Under the pieces are notes generated by a model, which saw only the letters and a program-made list of their open reading frames with translations, was not told the origin of the DNA and did no database searches. A program made the position numbers and the translations under genes. Positions 28,774 to 37,014 of a stretch of 64,000 nt of DNA are shown piece after piece. Location of the stretch: NCBI RefSeq assembly GCF_012933445.1, contig NZ_JABBNC010000025.1, positions 62,001-126,000 of the forward strand. The letters run 5' to 3'. Source of the stretch: Actinoplanes sp. TBRC 11911. GTDB taxonomy: Bacteria > Actinomycetota > Actinomycetes > Mycobacteriales > Micromonosporaceae. Numbering within the stretch: the stretch's first letter is position 1; the number at the start of each line of letters is the position of its first letter.

Positions 28774-29829
28774 TCAATACTGAATGCGCAGTTGGGTCTC
28801 TTTCTTGTTGACGACCCCACGTTCGGTTGCGCAAAGCGCCACGTTACCCGGATAAATCGTAAGCGCCGGATCAGCCAACCGATCGGTATCCCATTGGCGG
28901 ATCTGGCCGACGATGAACTCTGCGAGTTTGTGGCCGGCGCGTCCGTGACCGATGGCTCCGAGTTCCCAGCGGCCGGGCTCGTCGGTGCGGCGGATGGAGA
29001 AGTACGCCAGCGACCCTCGACCAATGAGTGCTGGCGATCGGATGGGCACGGCGGGCATGCACAGTCCGGAGTCGACGGCCTTCCGGTCGGCCTGGATGCG
29101 GGCGGTGCCGGGATGCGTGGCGCTCAAATGCATCCACAGCAGGTCGAACGGTTCTTCGCTTCCGACCGTCAGATCGCTCCACACCTGGGTTTTCTCGCGG
29201 TTGCGAACGCCGTCGATGCCGTTGAGCGCGTCGGCCTGGTCGATGTCGTAGTGGATCGTGACCAGGCCGTCGGCGTCGATGGTGTGCCTGCGCTCGCCGT
29301 ACTGGCCCAGCATCGGCACGAATCCGCACAGCGAAGTCCGGTCGGCGACCAATCGGTCAGTCTGCTTCACGAGGGACACCGCGCGGCTGGTGCCGCGCCA
29401 GCGTAACGGCAGCACGAGCCGACCGTCAGGTTTGAGCTGATCCCACCAAGCGTGCGGGACGTCCCATGCTCCTACGGTGACGATGATCCGGTCGTAGGGG
29501 GCGCCCTCCGGTGCCCCATCAGCGCCATCTCGGGTGATCACCTTGACGTTGTGGAAGCCGGTGTCGTCGAGGTGGTGGCGGGCTGCGGCGGTGACGTCGG
29601 CGTTGATGTCGACGGTGGTGACCGAGCCGGTTGGGCCGGTAAGGGTTTTCAGCAGGGCCGCGTTGTAGCCCGTGCCGGCGCCGATTTCCAGGACGTTGTG
29701 TCCCTCGTGCACGTCGAGCATGTCGAGCATCTCGGCGACGACGTCCGGGTGTGAGGCCACGTCGCCCAACGACCATTCATGCACCACGAAGGTGTCTAGC
29801 TGTGGTGATTGAAGGGGCTGGTCATCCAC
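28774..29829 (-). CDS. Protein-L-isoaspartate O-methyltransferase-like protein (short N-terminus)
   Basis: A 351-residue methyltransferase with motif I NVLEIGAGTGYNAALL near residues 46-61 and the PCMT-like segment PYDRIIVTVGAWDVP. The ~200-residue C-terminal extension resembles methyltransferases annotated as FxLD-system proteins near lanthipeptide genes in actinobacteria. The N-terminal lid and helix normally preceding motif I are largely absent, so activity is uncertain. The GTG start overlaps the 3' end of the upstream I36-like gene by 34 bases, implying translational coupling or a rearranged junction. No lanthipeptide cyclase or precursor was seen nearby. Confidence 0.6.
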   Translation of the reverse strand: MDDQPLQSPQLDTFVVHEWSLGDVASHPDVVAEMLDMLDVHEGHNVLEIGAGTGYNAALLKTLTGPTGSVTTVDINADVTAAARHHLDDTGFHNVKVITRDGADGAPEGAPYDRIIVTVGAWDVPHAWWDQLKPDGRLVLPLRWRGTSRAVSLVKQTDRLVADRTSLCGFVPMLGQYGERRHTIDADGLVTIHYDIDQADALNGIDGVRNREKTQVWSDLTVGSEEPFDLLWMHLSATHPGTARIQADRKAVDSGLCMPAVPIRSPALIGRGSLAYFSIRRTDEPGRWELGAIGHGRAGHKLAEFIVGQIRQWDTDRLADPALTIYPGNVALCATERGVVNKKETQLRIQY

Positions 29830-30413
29830 TCATAGTTGCCACTGGATGCGTACGCGTCGCACCGGCTCGGTGCCGTTTGCTTCGTCACGGCCGCGGAGGA
29901 GAACTTGTTGTCATCCCTGCCGAGGTTGTAGCCGACCATAGCCTTCGCGGTATGTGGCCCGAACAGAACCGCTTCACTGAGGTGGCCGTCCGGAATTTGG
30001 AAGCCCGGATTTCCCCACATCATGAGGCACTGATCAGTCTCATTGTCCACAAACGAGACCTTGTCGTCGATCAGGTGACCGTTGGTGAAATGGCTATTCT
30101 TACTGAAGTCGGTGATCGAGCCGAATACGTCGAGTTGCACCGAACCGGTTCCATACTCGAATGCCTGGTCGACGTTTGCGGTAATGGTCTTCGGATGTCC
30201 CATAAGCTGGCTTGTCTGATCGGACATGCTTCCCGCGCGCTGCGGGTTTCCATTGTTGTCGTGGAAGTACTCGTAGAAGCAGACGTGGTTGATCGGACAT
30301 GGTGCCGGGCCGGCGGCCGACGCAGGTGCATTGACACCGCTAGCAACCATTGCCGCCGTCGCGGCGACGACGCTCGCGGCCATAACAGACAGACGTTTGA
30401 TCAGTGTTCGCAC
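29796..30413 (-). CDS. Secreted peptidase inhibitor family I36-like protein
   Basis: A 205-residue exported protein. The signal peptide covers residues 1-33 with an Ala-rich cleavage region (NAPASAAG). The mature N-terminus CPINHVCFYEYFHDNNG is typical of I36/beta-gamma-crystallin-like secreted actinomycete proteins. The remaining beta-rich part contains one more CLMMWG motif. GTG 30413 is supported by AGGGGG 7 bp upstream. I36 members inhibit metallopeptidases, but many relatives are uncharacterised. Its end overlaps the methyltransferase gene. Confidence 0.7.
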   Translation of the reverse strand: MRTLIKRLSVMAASVVAATAAMVASGVNAPASAAGPAPCPINHVCFYEYFHDNNGNPQRAGSMSDQTSQLMGHPKTITANVDQAFEYGTGSVQLDVFGSITDFSKNSHFTNGHLIDDKVSFVDNETDQCLMMWGNPGFQIPDGHLSEAVLFGPHTAKAMVGYNLGRDDNKFSSAAVTKQTAPSRCDAYASSGNYEWMTSPFNHHS

Positions 30414-30632
30414 AGGAATCCCCCTAACGCACGTGAAACCCAAATGGTCCTGGGCACCCCACCAAATTAGGCAGGGCCGCGCCCGGATGACAGGCCAGGA
30501 TTGGGCTACGAAAAGCGGGCGACTATTCCTTGCGGCCGACGGCGGCGAACTGGGCGATGTCCGGTTGCGCCCGAGCCCGTTGCGCGGGCTGCGCAACGGG
30601 CTCGGATGGCCGGTCAGGGTGCGTGGTCCCGG

Positions 30633-30775
30633 TCAGCCGCGCCCGCGAACCGCCCTGGGCTGCACGTGGATGCCGTCGGCGAACTCCACGATGTCCTGCT
30701 GGCTCCACGCGCGGGCGTCCCAGATCTGCACCTGCATCCAGACACCGCCGTCTGCCGCGTCCTGCGGCGCGATCG
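30633..30775 (-). pseudogene. C-terminal fragment of a gene fused behind the sigma factor
   Basis: In the frame shifted by one from the sigma factor, about 45 codons read VWMQVQIWDARAWSQQ then DIVEFADGIHV and stop at 30633. This looks like the C-terminus of a separate protein, such as a sigma-factor partner, whose remainder has been deleted so that it now abuts the sigma region 4 coding sequence. Confidence 0.4.
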
Positions 30776-31264
30776 GCTCCCATCAGCGTGTCCGGCAGGG
30801 CGGCACGCAGCCGCTCCGAGGCCCGGGCGGTCTGGCTTTTCACCGTCCCCGGGGAGCAGCCGAGGATGTCGGCCACCTCAGCCACCGGGAGGTCGCAGAG
30901 GAAGCGCAGGATAAGGACGGCCTGCTGCCGGAGCGGGATCCGGGCGAGTACGGCTCGTACCACGGTGCGGTCCTCGACCGGTGGGTGCGCGGGGGCGGGA
31001 TGGTCGGGTGCCGAGGCGAGCAGGCGGACCCGGCACCAGCCGCGCCTGCGCTCGTCCAGGAACGCCCGGACGAGGACCGTGTGCACGTACGCGTCGATGT
31101 TGTCCACGCGGGAGAATCCGCCCTCAGCGTGCGTACACCTTGGTGACGGTCTCCTGGACCAGGTCGTCAGCCTGGTCGCCGTCCCCGCAGAGCAGGTACG
31201 CCATGCGCCGGAGCGCCGTCAGCTGTCCGTCGAAATAGGCCAGGTACGCGGGTCCGACTGTCAT
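30776..31264 (-). pseudogene. SigE-family ECF sigma factor, frameshifted
   Basis: From ATG 31264 the first frame encodes region 2 (YLAYFDGQLTALRRMAYLL, then ADDLVQETVTKVYAR) and meets TGA at once. The next frame continues with GGFSRVDNIDAYVHT and LVRAFLDERRR, then an intact region 4 (QAVLILRFLCDLPVAEVAD, LGCSPGTVKSQTARA). A single frameshift near 31132 therefore splits a normal SigE-family (SigE_actino, about 170-residue) sigma factor. Unless this is a sequencing error, the gene is dead. Confidence 0.75.
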
Positions 31265-31487
31265 CCATGCATTCCCCCTCTGTCGATGCCTCGCCTGATA
31301 AGACGGGAACGCGGCACAGGAGGTGGTACGGGCCTGCGCCTGCCCTGGCCGCGGCTGAGTTCGACCACTGGACGACACCGGGCCGCCTGGTCGTCTTTCG
31401 ACATGGTCGTCTACATGGAGCACCCGCAGCTGGGAACACCGGCGCTCAGACGCCGGATCGCCCCGGCCAACGCCAGGCGACAGTGGC

Positions 31488-31706
31488 TTACTTAATCCGG
31501 CCGACAAGGAAGTACGCGGCTGGCGCGATCCCTGCGGAGTTGATGAGGGCAGTTGAAGCCCATAGCCACTTAGGACCGCGCACCTCGTTCGCTCGCCGAC
31601 GCTTGAGGTCGATCAACATCGCGGCCTTGAACGCGGTCTCGGCGACCGTCATCCCGATGATGGAGCGGCGCTGCGCCTGACTGAGATCTTGCCAACGCTT
31701 CGACAT
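31488..31706 (-). CDS. Small two-helix membrane protein (PLDc_N-like)
   Basis: A 72-residue protein with two hydrophobic segments (about 14-32 and 45-66) separated by KRRRANEVRGPKWLW. The pattern of a Trp-containing loop and Gly-Arg end resembles the small PLDc_N/negative-regulatory type membrane proteins common in actinomycetes. ATG 31706 is preceded by AGCGGGG. Function unknown. Confidence 0.55.
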   Translation of the reverse strand: MSKRWQDLSQAQRRSIIGMTVAETAFKAAMLIDLKRRRANEVRGPKWLWASTALINSAGIAPAAYFLVGRIK

Positions 31707-31779
31707 CGTGCTACCCCGCTCGCCTTTTACTTGCAAGCTACAACCGGTCGGCCGTGATGGCGATCCGTACTCGGCGACG

Positions 31780-31962
31780 TCAGCGCCCCGGAGATCCCAG
31801 CTGGATCATGGCGGCTGGGATGTCAATGGTCCGCAGGTCGTCGGCGGGTCCGGCCTCCAGCAGCAGGACGCGGACGTCAGAGTCCTTGGTGAGCCGGTTG
31901 GCCAGGACGGATCCGCTGCTACCGGCCCCGATGATCACGTGGTCGTAACCTGTTGTGGCCAT
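31780..31962 (-). pseudogene. GMC oxidoreductase N-terminal stub
   Basis: Sixty codons begin with the GMC FAD-binding signature (YDHVIIGAGSSGSVLANRL, then VLLLEAGP) and end abruptly after IPAAMIQL. A complete choline dehydrogenase-like GMC enzyme has about 500 residues, so nearly 90% is deleted. It starts four bases after the NTF2-like gene and was probably the second gene of that operon. Confidence 0.8.
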
Positions 31963-31965
31963 GAA

Positions 31966-32481
31966 CTATCGGGCTTCGGTGACGAGGTCGGCGATGGTGA
32001 ACGGGCTGTCCAGCGCGCCGCCCGGGCCCACCATGACCCGCCACCATTGGCGTAGCGCGAAGCGGAAACGCTGCTCCGGCAGATTGGTCGGCCACGCCGA
32101 AGCCTCGGTGACGGCGCCCTGCCAGTCGACGTCGAACGTGACGTCATAGGCGTCGTCGCCAGAATAGTTGACCCTGAGGTTCGACAACTCGTGGAAGTTC
32201 CACTGCGTGTTGGCCAGCAGTTGCTTGTACCAGGCGGTGAATTGCTCGATGTCATGCATCGGCTCAGTGCCGGGGATGACCAGGGTGAGGTGTTCGCCGG
32301 TTGCCAGGTGCGTGGCGAGCTGCTCGGCCGGAGCCCGGTGTTCGAACAGCGTGAACCAGGTGTAGACGAAACGGCGTATGTCGTTGGCGTTCGCGTCCTC
32401 GGCATCGCGGGGCGGCAATCCTGGGCTCAGTACGGGATCGCTGGACGCGGCCGTGTTGCCGGTAGGGGTTGTCGATGTCAT
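31966..32481 (-). CDS. NTF2/SnoaL-like protein
   Basis: A 171-residue protein. After a ~30-residue low-complexity N-terminus it has the cone-shaped alpha+beta SnoaL/NTF2 pattern: a helix with WFTLFEHRA, then HLTLVIPG, FTAWYKQLL and a beta C-terminus with RQWWRVMV. ATG 32481 is chosen over the longer start at 32550. Such proteins act as small cyclases, isomerases or ligand binders. It precedes the GMC stub and follows the broken LysR gene, suggesting an old oxidative catabolic operon. Confidence 0.65.
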   Translation of the reverse strand: MTSTTPTGNTAASSDPVLSPGLPPRDAEDANANDIRRFVYTWFTLFEHRAPAEQLATHLATGEHLTLVIPGTEPMHDIEQFTAWYKQLLANTQWNFHELSNLRVNYSGDDAYDVTFDVDWQGAVTEASAWPTNLPEQRFRFALRQWWRVMVGPGGALDSPFTIADLVTEAR

Positions 32482-32536
32482 GCCGCCACGATGCCCGGCG
32501 GTGATTCCGCCGCCAAGAATGGTTATGCATGGACGA

Positions 32537-33488
32537 TCACATCCGTGCATCAGCGCCGGTGGCGGGCGATCGACTGACCGCGGTGGTCAACTTTTCTACC
32601 GCCTCGCGGGCAGCGGCGATAAGGGCGCTTGCCGTACGGGGAGCGTGTGGGGTGGTGAGCGCCACGAGCTCGCACCGTTCGTCGGCGAGCGGCCGGGCAA
32701 CCACGTCACGGGGCAGGTCGGTGGCGGCAAACCAGGGCAGCAGAGCGACACCCATGCCGGCCGCGACCAGCTCGACGATGACGCCCGTGTCGTTGGCCTG
32801 CGCGGCCGGCAGCGGGGTGAAGCCGTACCGCCGGCAGGTGCGCTCGATCCCGGCGCGGTAGCCCGTCTGCCCGTCGCCGGACGGAAGCACGAAGGGCTGC
32901 GTTGCCGCGTCGGACAGCACGACCGCGTCCTTGACCGCCAGGGGATGCCCCGCGGGCACCATGATCATGCGCGGGCCGGTGGCGATCGTCACGGCGCGCA
33001 GGTCCGGGATGAGCAGGGGCAGATCGGTGTTGGTGTGGACCAGCCCGATCTGGACACGTCCGGCGCGCAACGCCGCGAGCTGCTCGGGAAGGCTGGCTTC
33101 GTGCAGCGTCAGCAGCAGCCGCGGATGCGTGGCGCGCAGGGTGCCGACGATCAGGGGGACCAGGCGTACGGCGAACGAGCTCAGATGGCTGACGGTGAGG
33201 GTCTCGGATTGCTCGCCGGCCGTCGCTCTGCTCTCCGCGACGCCCTGCTCCACCATCGCGAGCGCCGGGGTGACGCGGTCAAGCAACGCTTGGCCGGCCG
33301 CGGTCAGCGCGATCGGTCGTGGCGGACGGTCGAACAAGCGCACGCTCCAGCCTGGCTACCTGCTGGCTCAGCGCCGGCTGGGCGATATGCAATCGCTGCG
33401 CGGCCCGCGAGAAATGCAGTTCCTGGGCCAGAACCAGAAACGGCGACAGCAACCGCAGGTCGAGGGACGAGTCGAACGGCGCGGCCAT
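32537..33488 (-). pseudogene. LysR-family regulator, frameshifted
   Basis: ATG 33488 starts a normal LysR winged helix (LDLRLLSPFLVLAQELHFSRA, QPALSQQVARLER), which runs out of frame near 33345. The next frame resumes at VRLFDRPPRPIALTAAG and continues through an intact effector-binding domain to 32537. In LysR proteins a few residues normally separate LER from VRLFDR, so a small deletion of non-multiple-of-three size at the DNA-binding/hinge junction is likely. The C-terminal frame alone lacks the HTH. Confidence 0.75.
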
Positions 33489-33497
33489 GCCGCCAGA

Positions 33498-35030
33498 CTA
33501 TCGGCGAGGTGTCGCGGCAAATCCCGTGCTGGTGGTCCAGGCAGTCTGGAAGTCCGCCTCGGGGTCGGTGGATGCGGTGGCGCTGCGCCAGGCGACATGG
33601 CCGTCGGGGCGGACGAGGACCGCACCGTCGGGTGCCACGCCGTACAGGTCAGGCCATTGCGTTTCGGTCATGACGTGGCTGTCGACGGGTGCGCCGGGGC
33701 AGCGGGCGACGGCGTCGCGCCAGGCGTGGCCGGGTTCGGCGGTCAGCAGGACGAAACGGCGATCGAACAGGTCGATGGTGGACGATCCGTCGGCGAGCCA
33801 CAGGTGCGGGGCGCGGCAGCCCGGTGCCGCGGTCTGCCGGTAGTCGGCGCCGGGCGGGTCGGCGTCGGGGCTTCCGTCGCCGGCGGTGACCGGTGAGGTG
33901 TATTGGTAGCCCATGTCGATCTGGGCCAGGCTGCGTCCGTTGAACGGCGCCCCGTTCGCCGTGAAGATCCGGGTCCAGGCGGTGCCGGTCTCGTCGGCGT
34001 TGCGGCGGCCGACCGGTTCTCGTTCGGTGGCGTAGCTGTCCAGCAGCTTCTCGCCGCCGTGGCGGTGGACGACGGCGGCGATCTTCCAGGCGAGGTTGTG
34101 TACGTCGTGCATCGCGGTGCTCACCCCGGTGGCGCCGGCGGGCGGGAAACGGTGGGCGGCGTCGCCGGCCAGGAACACCGGCCCGTACGCGTACTGCGAA
34201 GCGGATTGCGCGGCGGCCGTCCACGCGTTGGTGCCCAGCACGTCCAGGGTCAGGCCGGGAAGGCCGAGGACGCGCCGGACGACGGTCGCAGGGTCGTCGC
34301 CGGCGGCTATCGGGCCGGGTTGGCTCAGCACCCAACGGTCGTCGGCGTGGGTCCAGATCAGCGCGGCTCCGGAGGCGGTGAGGAAGTAGATCCCGCGCGG
34401 GCGTACACCGGTCCGGGCGGTCAGGTCGGCCCGGAACGCGATCATCGTCTGCCGGCCGAGATCCTCGGGGCCGTTCATGGCGATGCCGAGTTGCCGGCGG
34501 ATGCCGCTGCGGGCGCCGTCGGCCGCGATCATCCATCGTGCCCGGACGCGCGTCGTACGGCCCGTGGTCTGCTCGGTCACCGTGGCCAGCACACCGCCGT
34601 CGACGATCTGGAACGACTCCAGCAGCGCACCCGTGCGCAGCTGCCCCGCCGGGTAGCCGCCGGCGTGCTCGCGCAGCACCGACTCGAACACATCCTGGGA
34701 TACCGACAGCCCTTCACACGGGCTCACCAGGGACCGGCCGGCGGACGGCACGTCCTCGCGCAGCGGCGAACCCGTCAGGTCCGTGCGCCACTCGGCGCCG
34801 GGGGTGATCGGCAGCTCGACGGCCCGCAGGTCGGGCTCGACCCCGCAGACTCGCAGGATCTCCATCGCCCGGGCGTGCACGCCGCGGGCCCGGGGGAGGG
34901 GCGACCCGGTCACGCGTTTGTCGATCAGCAGGGATGCGACGCCGTGCCGGGACAGCAGCAGCGACGCGGTCAGCCCGGCCGGGCCGCCGCCGACGATGAG
35001 CACGGGTGTCTCGAGCATTTCGGAAGCCAT
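33498..35030 (-). CDS. FAD-dependent aromatic monooxygenase (PheA/TfdB-type)
   Basis: A 510-residue class A flavoprotein hydroxylase. It has the GXGXXG FAD motif (VLIVGGGPAGLTASLLL) at residues 9-25, a DG-type motif (WMIAADGARSGIRRQLG) near 167 and the GD motif (VFLAGDAAHRFPPAGATG) near 287. The C-terminal thioredoxin-like region of ~100 residues is typical of PheA/TfdB and rifampicin-monooxygenase-like enzymes. It is divergent from a TetR gene with a perfect palindrome between, and the broken LysR gene follows after 9 bp. It probably hydroxylates an aromatic compound or antibiotic. Confidence 0.88.
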   Translation of the reverse strand: MASEMLETPVLIVGGGPAGLTASLLLSRHGVASLLIDKRVTGSPLPRARGVHARAMEILRVCGVEPDLRAVELPITPGAEWRTDLTGSPLREDVPSAGRSLVSPCEGLSVSQDVFESVLREHAGGYPAGQLRTGALLESFQIVDGGVLATVTEQTTGRTTRVRARWMIAADGARSGIRRQLGIAMNGPEDLGRQTMIAFRADLTARTGVRPRGIYFLTASGAALIWTHADDRWVLSQPGPIAAGDDPATVVRRVLGLPGLTLDVLGTNAWTAAAQSASQYAYGPVFLAGDAAHRFPPAGATGVSTAMHDVHNLAWKIAAVVHRHGGEKLLDSYATEREPVGRRNADETGTAWTRIFTANGAPFNGRSLAQIDMGYQYTSPVTAGDGSPDADPPGADYRQTAAPGCRAPHLWLADGSSTIDLFDRRFVLLTAEPGHAWRDAVARCPGAPVDSHVMTETQWPDLYGVAPDGAVLVRPDGHVAWRSATASTDPEADFQTAWTTSTGFAATPRR

Positions 35031-35042
35031 TGCGGTGCTCCC

Positions 35043-35067
35043 TTCATCATAGTGAGACTATGATGAA
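35043..35067. promoter_or_regulatory. Perfect 25-bp palindromic TetR operator
   Basis: Arms TTCATCATAG and CTATGATGAA around TGAGA lie in the 57-bp gap between the divergent monooxygenase and TetR genes, 12 bp from the monooxygenase start. Position and symmetry strongly suggest that the adjacent TetR represses both genes. Confidence 0.8.
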
Positions 35068-35073
35068 GACAGT

Positions 35074-35079
35074 GATACT
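35074..35079 (+). promoter_or_regulatory. -10-like hexamer for the TetR gene
   Basis: GATACT ends 8 bp before GTG 35088 and lies immediately beside the palindrome, so repressor binding would block this promoter. No ribosome-binding site precedes the GTG. Confidence 0.4.
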
Positions 35080-35087
35080 CTCCCACC

Positions 35088-35687
35088 GTGGTTGTCAAGA
35101 AGGGTCACCGGCAACGTCAGGCGATGGCGACGAAGGCGCAGATCGCCTCGGCAGCGCGTGCCCTGTTCGCCGGCCAGGGCTACGTGGCGACGACCATTGC
35201 CGCGATCGCGGAATCCGCCGACATCCCGGCACCGACGATCTATTCGGCGTTCGGCGGGAAGGCCGCCATACTGCGGGCCATCGCCTGGGGGATCGCCGAC
35301 ACCCTCGACATCGACCGCGCCCACGAAGAGGCCCTCGCGGAGCCGGACCCCCGAGACGGCCTCCGGCGGGCGGCGAACATTCAGCGCCGGCAGTTCGAGC
35401 AGATGTACGACGTCATCGACATCTACCAGGAAGCGGCCCGCACCGACCCGGACATCGCGCGGGACATGCGGACCATCGCTGCCAACCGCGAACGCGCCTT
35501 CCGCCGCCACGTCGAAGCCATCGCCGCCCACCTCGCACCGGGCGTCAGCACCGACGACGGCGTGGCCATCTATCTCACGCTGGTCCTGCCCGAGGTATAT
35601 CGAACCCTGGTCATCGAACGCGGATGGACCGCTGGCCGCTACGAGAACTGGCTCGCCGACGCCCTGATCACGCAGCTGCTGCCCTAG
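35088..35687 (+). CDS. TetR/AcrR family regulator
   Basis: A 199-residue repressor with HTH at about residues 15-62 (IASAARALFAGQGYVATTI, ADIPAPTIYSAF) and a C-terminal helical sensor domain. GTG 35088 gives a short basic N-terminus; ATG 35124 (MATKAQ) is an alternative. It is divergent from the FAD monooxygenase and is probably autoregulated through the 25-bp palindrome. The inducer is plausibly the aromatic substrate. Confidence 0.9.
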   Translation: MVVKKGHRQRQAMATKAQIASAARALFAGQGYVATTIAAIAESADIPAPTIYSAFGGKAAILRAIAWGIADTLDIDRAHEEALAEPDPRDGLRRAANIQRRQFEQMYDVIDIYQEAARTDPDIARDMRTIAANRERAFRRHVEAIAAHLAPGVSTDDGVAIYLTLVLPEVYRTLVIERGWTAGRYENWLADALITQLLP

Positions 35688-35694
35688 AGCATTG

Positions 35695-36444
35695 CTACGC
35701 AGCTGGGTACTCCGCGGCCGGGGACGCCTCGCACCAGCGCGCCCACTGGTAGTGCGCCGCGGCGGTGATGAACACCGCGCCCACGACGACGCCCGCCCCG
35801 ATCGCCGCGTACAGCTGGAGATGGAGACCGTAGAGCAGCACGCCGACATCGGAGCCGAGGACGACGCCGGTGATCACGGCGATGCTGCCGGCCACGCTGA
35901 GCATCTTGCGCAAGGGACGCCAGCGGCCGGCCAGCATCATGTTCAGTTTCTCCTCGCCCCACGACGCGGCCAGCAGAACGGTCAGCTCGGGTACCAGTTG
36001 GGCGTAGGCCGCTCGCAAATGAGCGATCCGCCCCGCGAACTCCCAGTCGTCGATGGCGATTTCGAGGCAGCGTAAGAAGCTGACCACTCCCAGAAACACC
36101 AGCGAGGTCAGGACGAGGACGTCGAACACGGTGACGCTGGCCGAGCGATCATGCCCGCCGCCGTGGAATCCCAGAGCGATCAGACCCGCCGACACGGCAC
36201 CGATGAACACACTCGCGCGTCCATTGGCCTCGCTGATCGTGGCGGCGCGTTTGGTCTGGAGATTGTAATGCTCGGTGGTGAGCAGGGTGATCCACGCGGC
36301 CTGCGCGCCACCCGCATCGGTCAGTCGCAAAACCTGCGCGGGAGTCAGCGGTGATTCCGGTATGGACGACCTCACTGAAACCTCCTCTGACAGGCGATCG
36401 ATAGCGTCCGCCATCGACGATTTGTGCCCGAGCGTCCGGTTCAT
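35695..36444 (-). CDS. Four-helix membrane hypothetical protein
   Basis: A 249-residue protein. The N-terminal ~75 residues are soluble and helical. Two hydrophobic helices follow (about 78-95, SVFIGAVSAGLIALGF, and 106-126), then a ~60-residue cytoplasmic helical segment and two more helices (about 187-205 and 210-232). No known family was recognised, though the layout resembles small actinobacterial four-TM proteins of signalling islands. Its end is convergent with the TetR gene, 7 bp away. Confidence 0.6.
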   Translation of the reverse strand: MNRTLGHKSSMADAIDRLSEEVSVRSSIPESPLTPAQVLRLTDAGGAQAAWITLLTTEHYNLQTKRAATISEANGRASVFIGAVSAGLIALGFHGGGHDRSASVTVFDVLVLTSLVFLGVVSFLRCLEIAIDDWEFAGRIAHLRAAYAQLVPELTVLLAASWGEEKLNMMLAGRWRPLRKMLSVAGSIAVITGVVLGSDVGVLLYGLHLQLYAAIGAGVVVGAVFITAAAHYQWARWCEASPAAEYPAA

Positions 36445-36621
36445 TTCCAGGGCTTAACTCGTGCTTTCATATTGCCGAGAGGACCGCCGAGTCCAATATG
36501 AGCTGGCTTACATCCGAGTTCGGTTCCGTGCCCCGTAGTGGTCAAAGTTGCGGGCGGTCCCGTTCGGGGGGAGGATGGGGGCGGTTGATGACCCAGCCAT
36601 TGCTCCGAGAGGAGATGGCTG

Positions 36622-37014
36622 GTGCCCAGAATCGCTGATTCTGAAATGCGTATCCCGCAGCGGGACGCAGGCCCTTTCTGCTGGTCACAGCGCCGGGTCG
36701 GCTGGGTCGACGTGATCTGTCTGGCCGGCGAGCTGGATCTGGCCACGGCGGAGGACTTGCGCGAACGACTGATGAGCGTCGTCGAGTCCGGTGCCGCCAC
36801 CTCGATCGTGCTCGACTTTTCGGACGTAGGCTATGTCGACGCCCGCAGCGTCGATGCCATCGTTACTGCTTGGACGGCCGCGACGAGCCGGGGCCGACGG
36901 TTGCAGGTCGAGGGGCTGCACGGCATGCCGGCAATGGTTTTCCGTGTCCTCGGGCTCGAGTCGCTGCTGGTCACCGACGGCGGCACGTCATGGCGGGAGG
37001 CCGGGCTTGACTGA
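36622..37014 (+). CDS. STAS-domain anti-sigma factor antagonist
   Basis: A 130-residue SpoIIAA-like protein. The STAS fold is clear (VDVICLAGELDLATAEDL; IVLDFSDVGYVDARSVDAI). The usual phosphorylatable Ser in the DSSG loop corresponds to Ser in DARSVD, so phospho-control by an anti-sigma kinase is possible although the loop is atypical. The start is GTG 36622 with GAGAGGAG upstream. Its stop overlaps the TTG start of the ANTAR gene, implying coupled translation. Confidence 0.85.
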   Translation: MPRIADSEMRIPQRDAGPFCWSQRRVGWVDVICLAGELDLATAEDLRERLMSVVESGAATSIVLDFSDVGYVDARSVDAIVTAWTAATSRGRRLQVEGLHGMPAMVFRVLGLESLLVTDGGTSWREAGLD

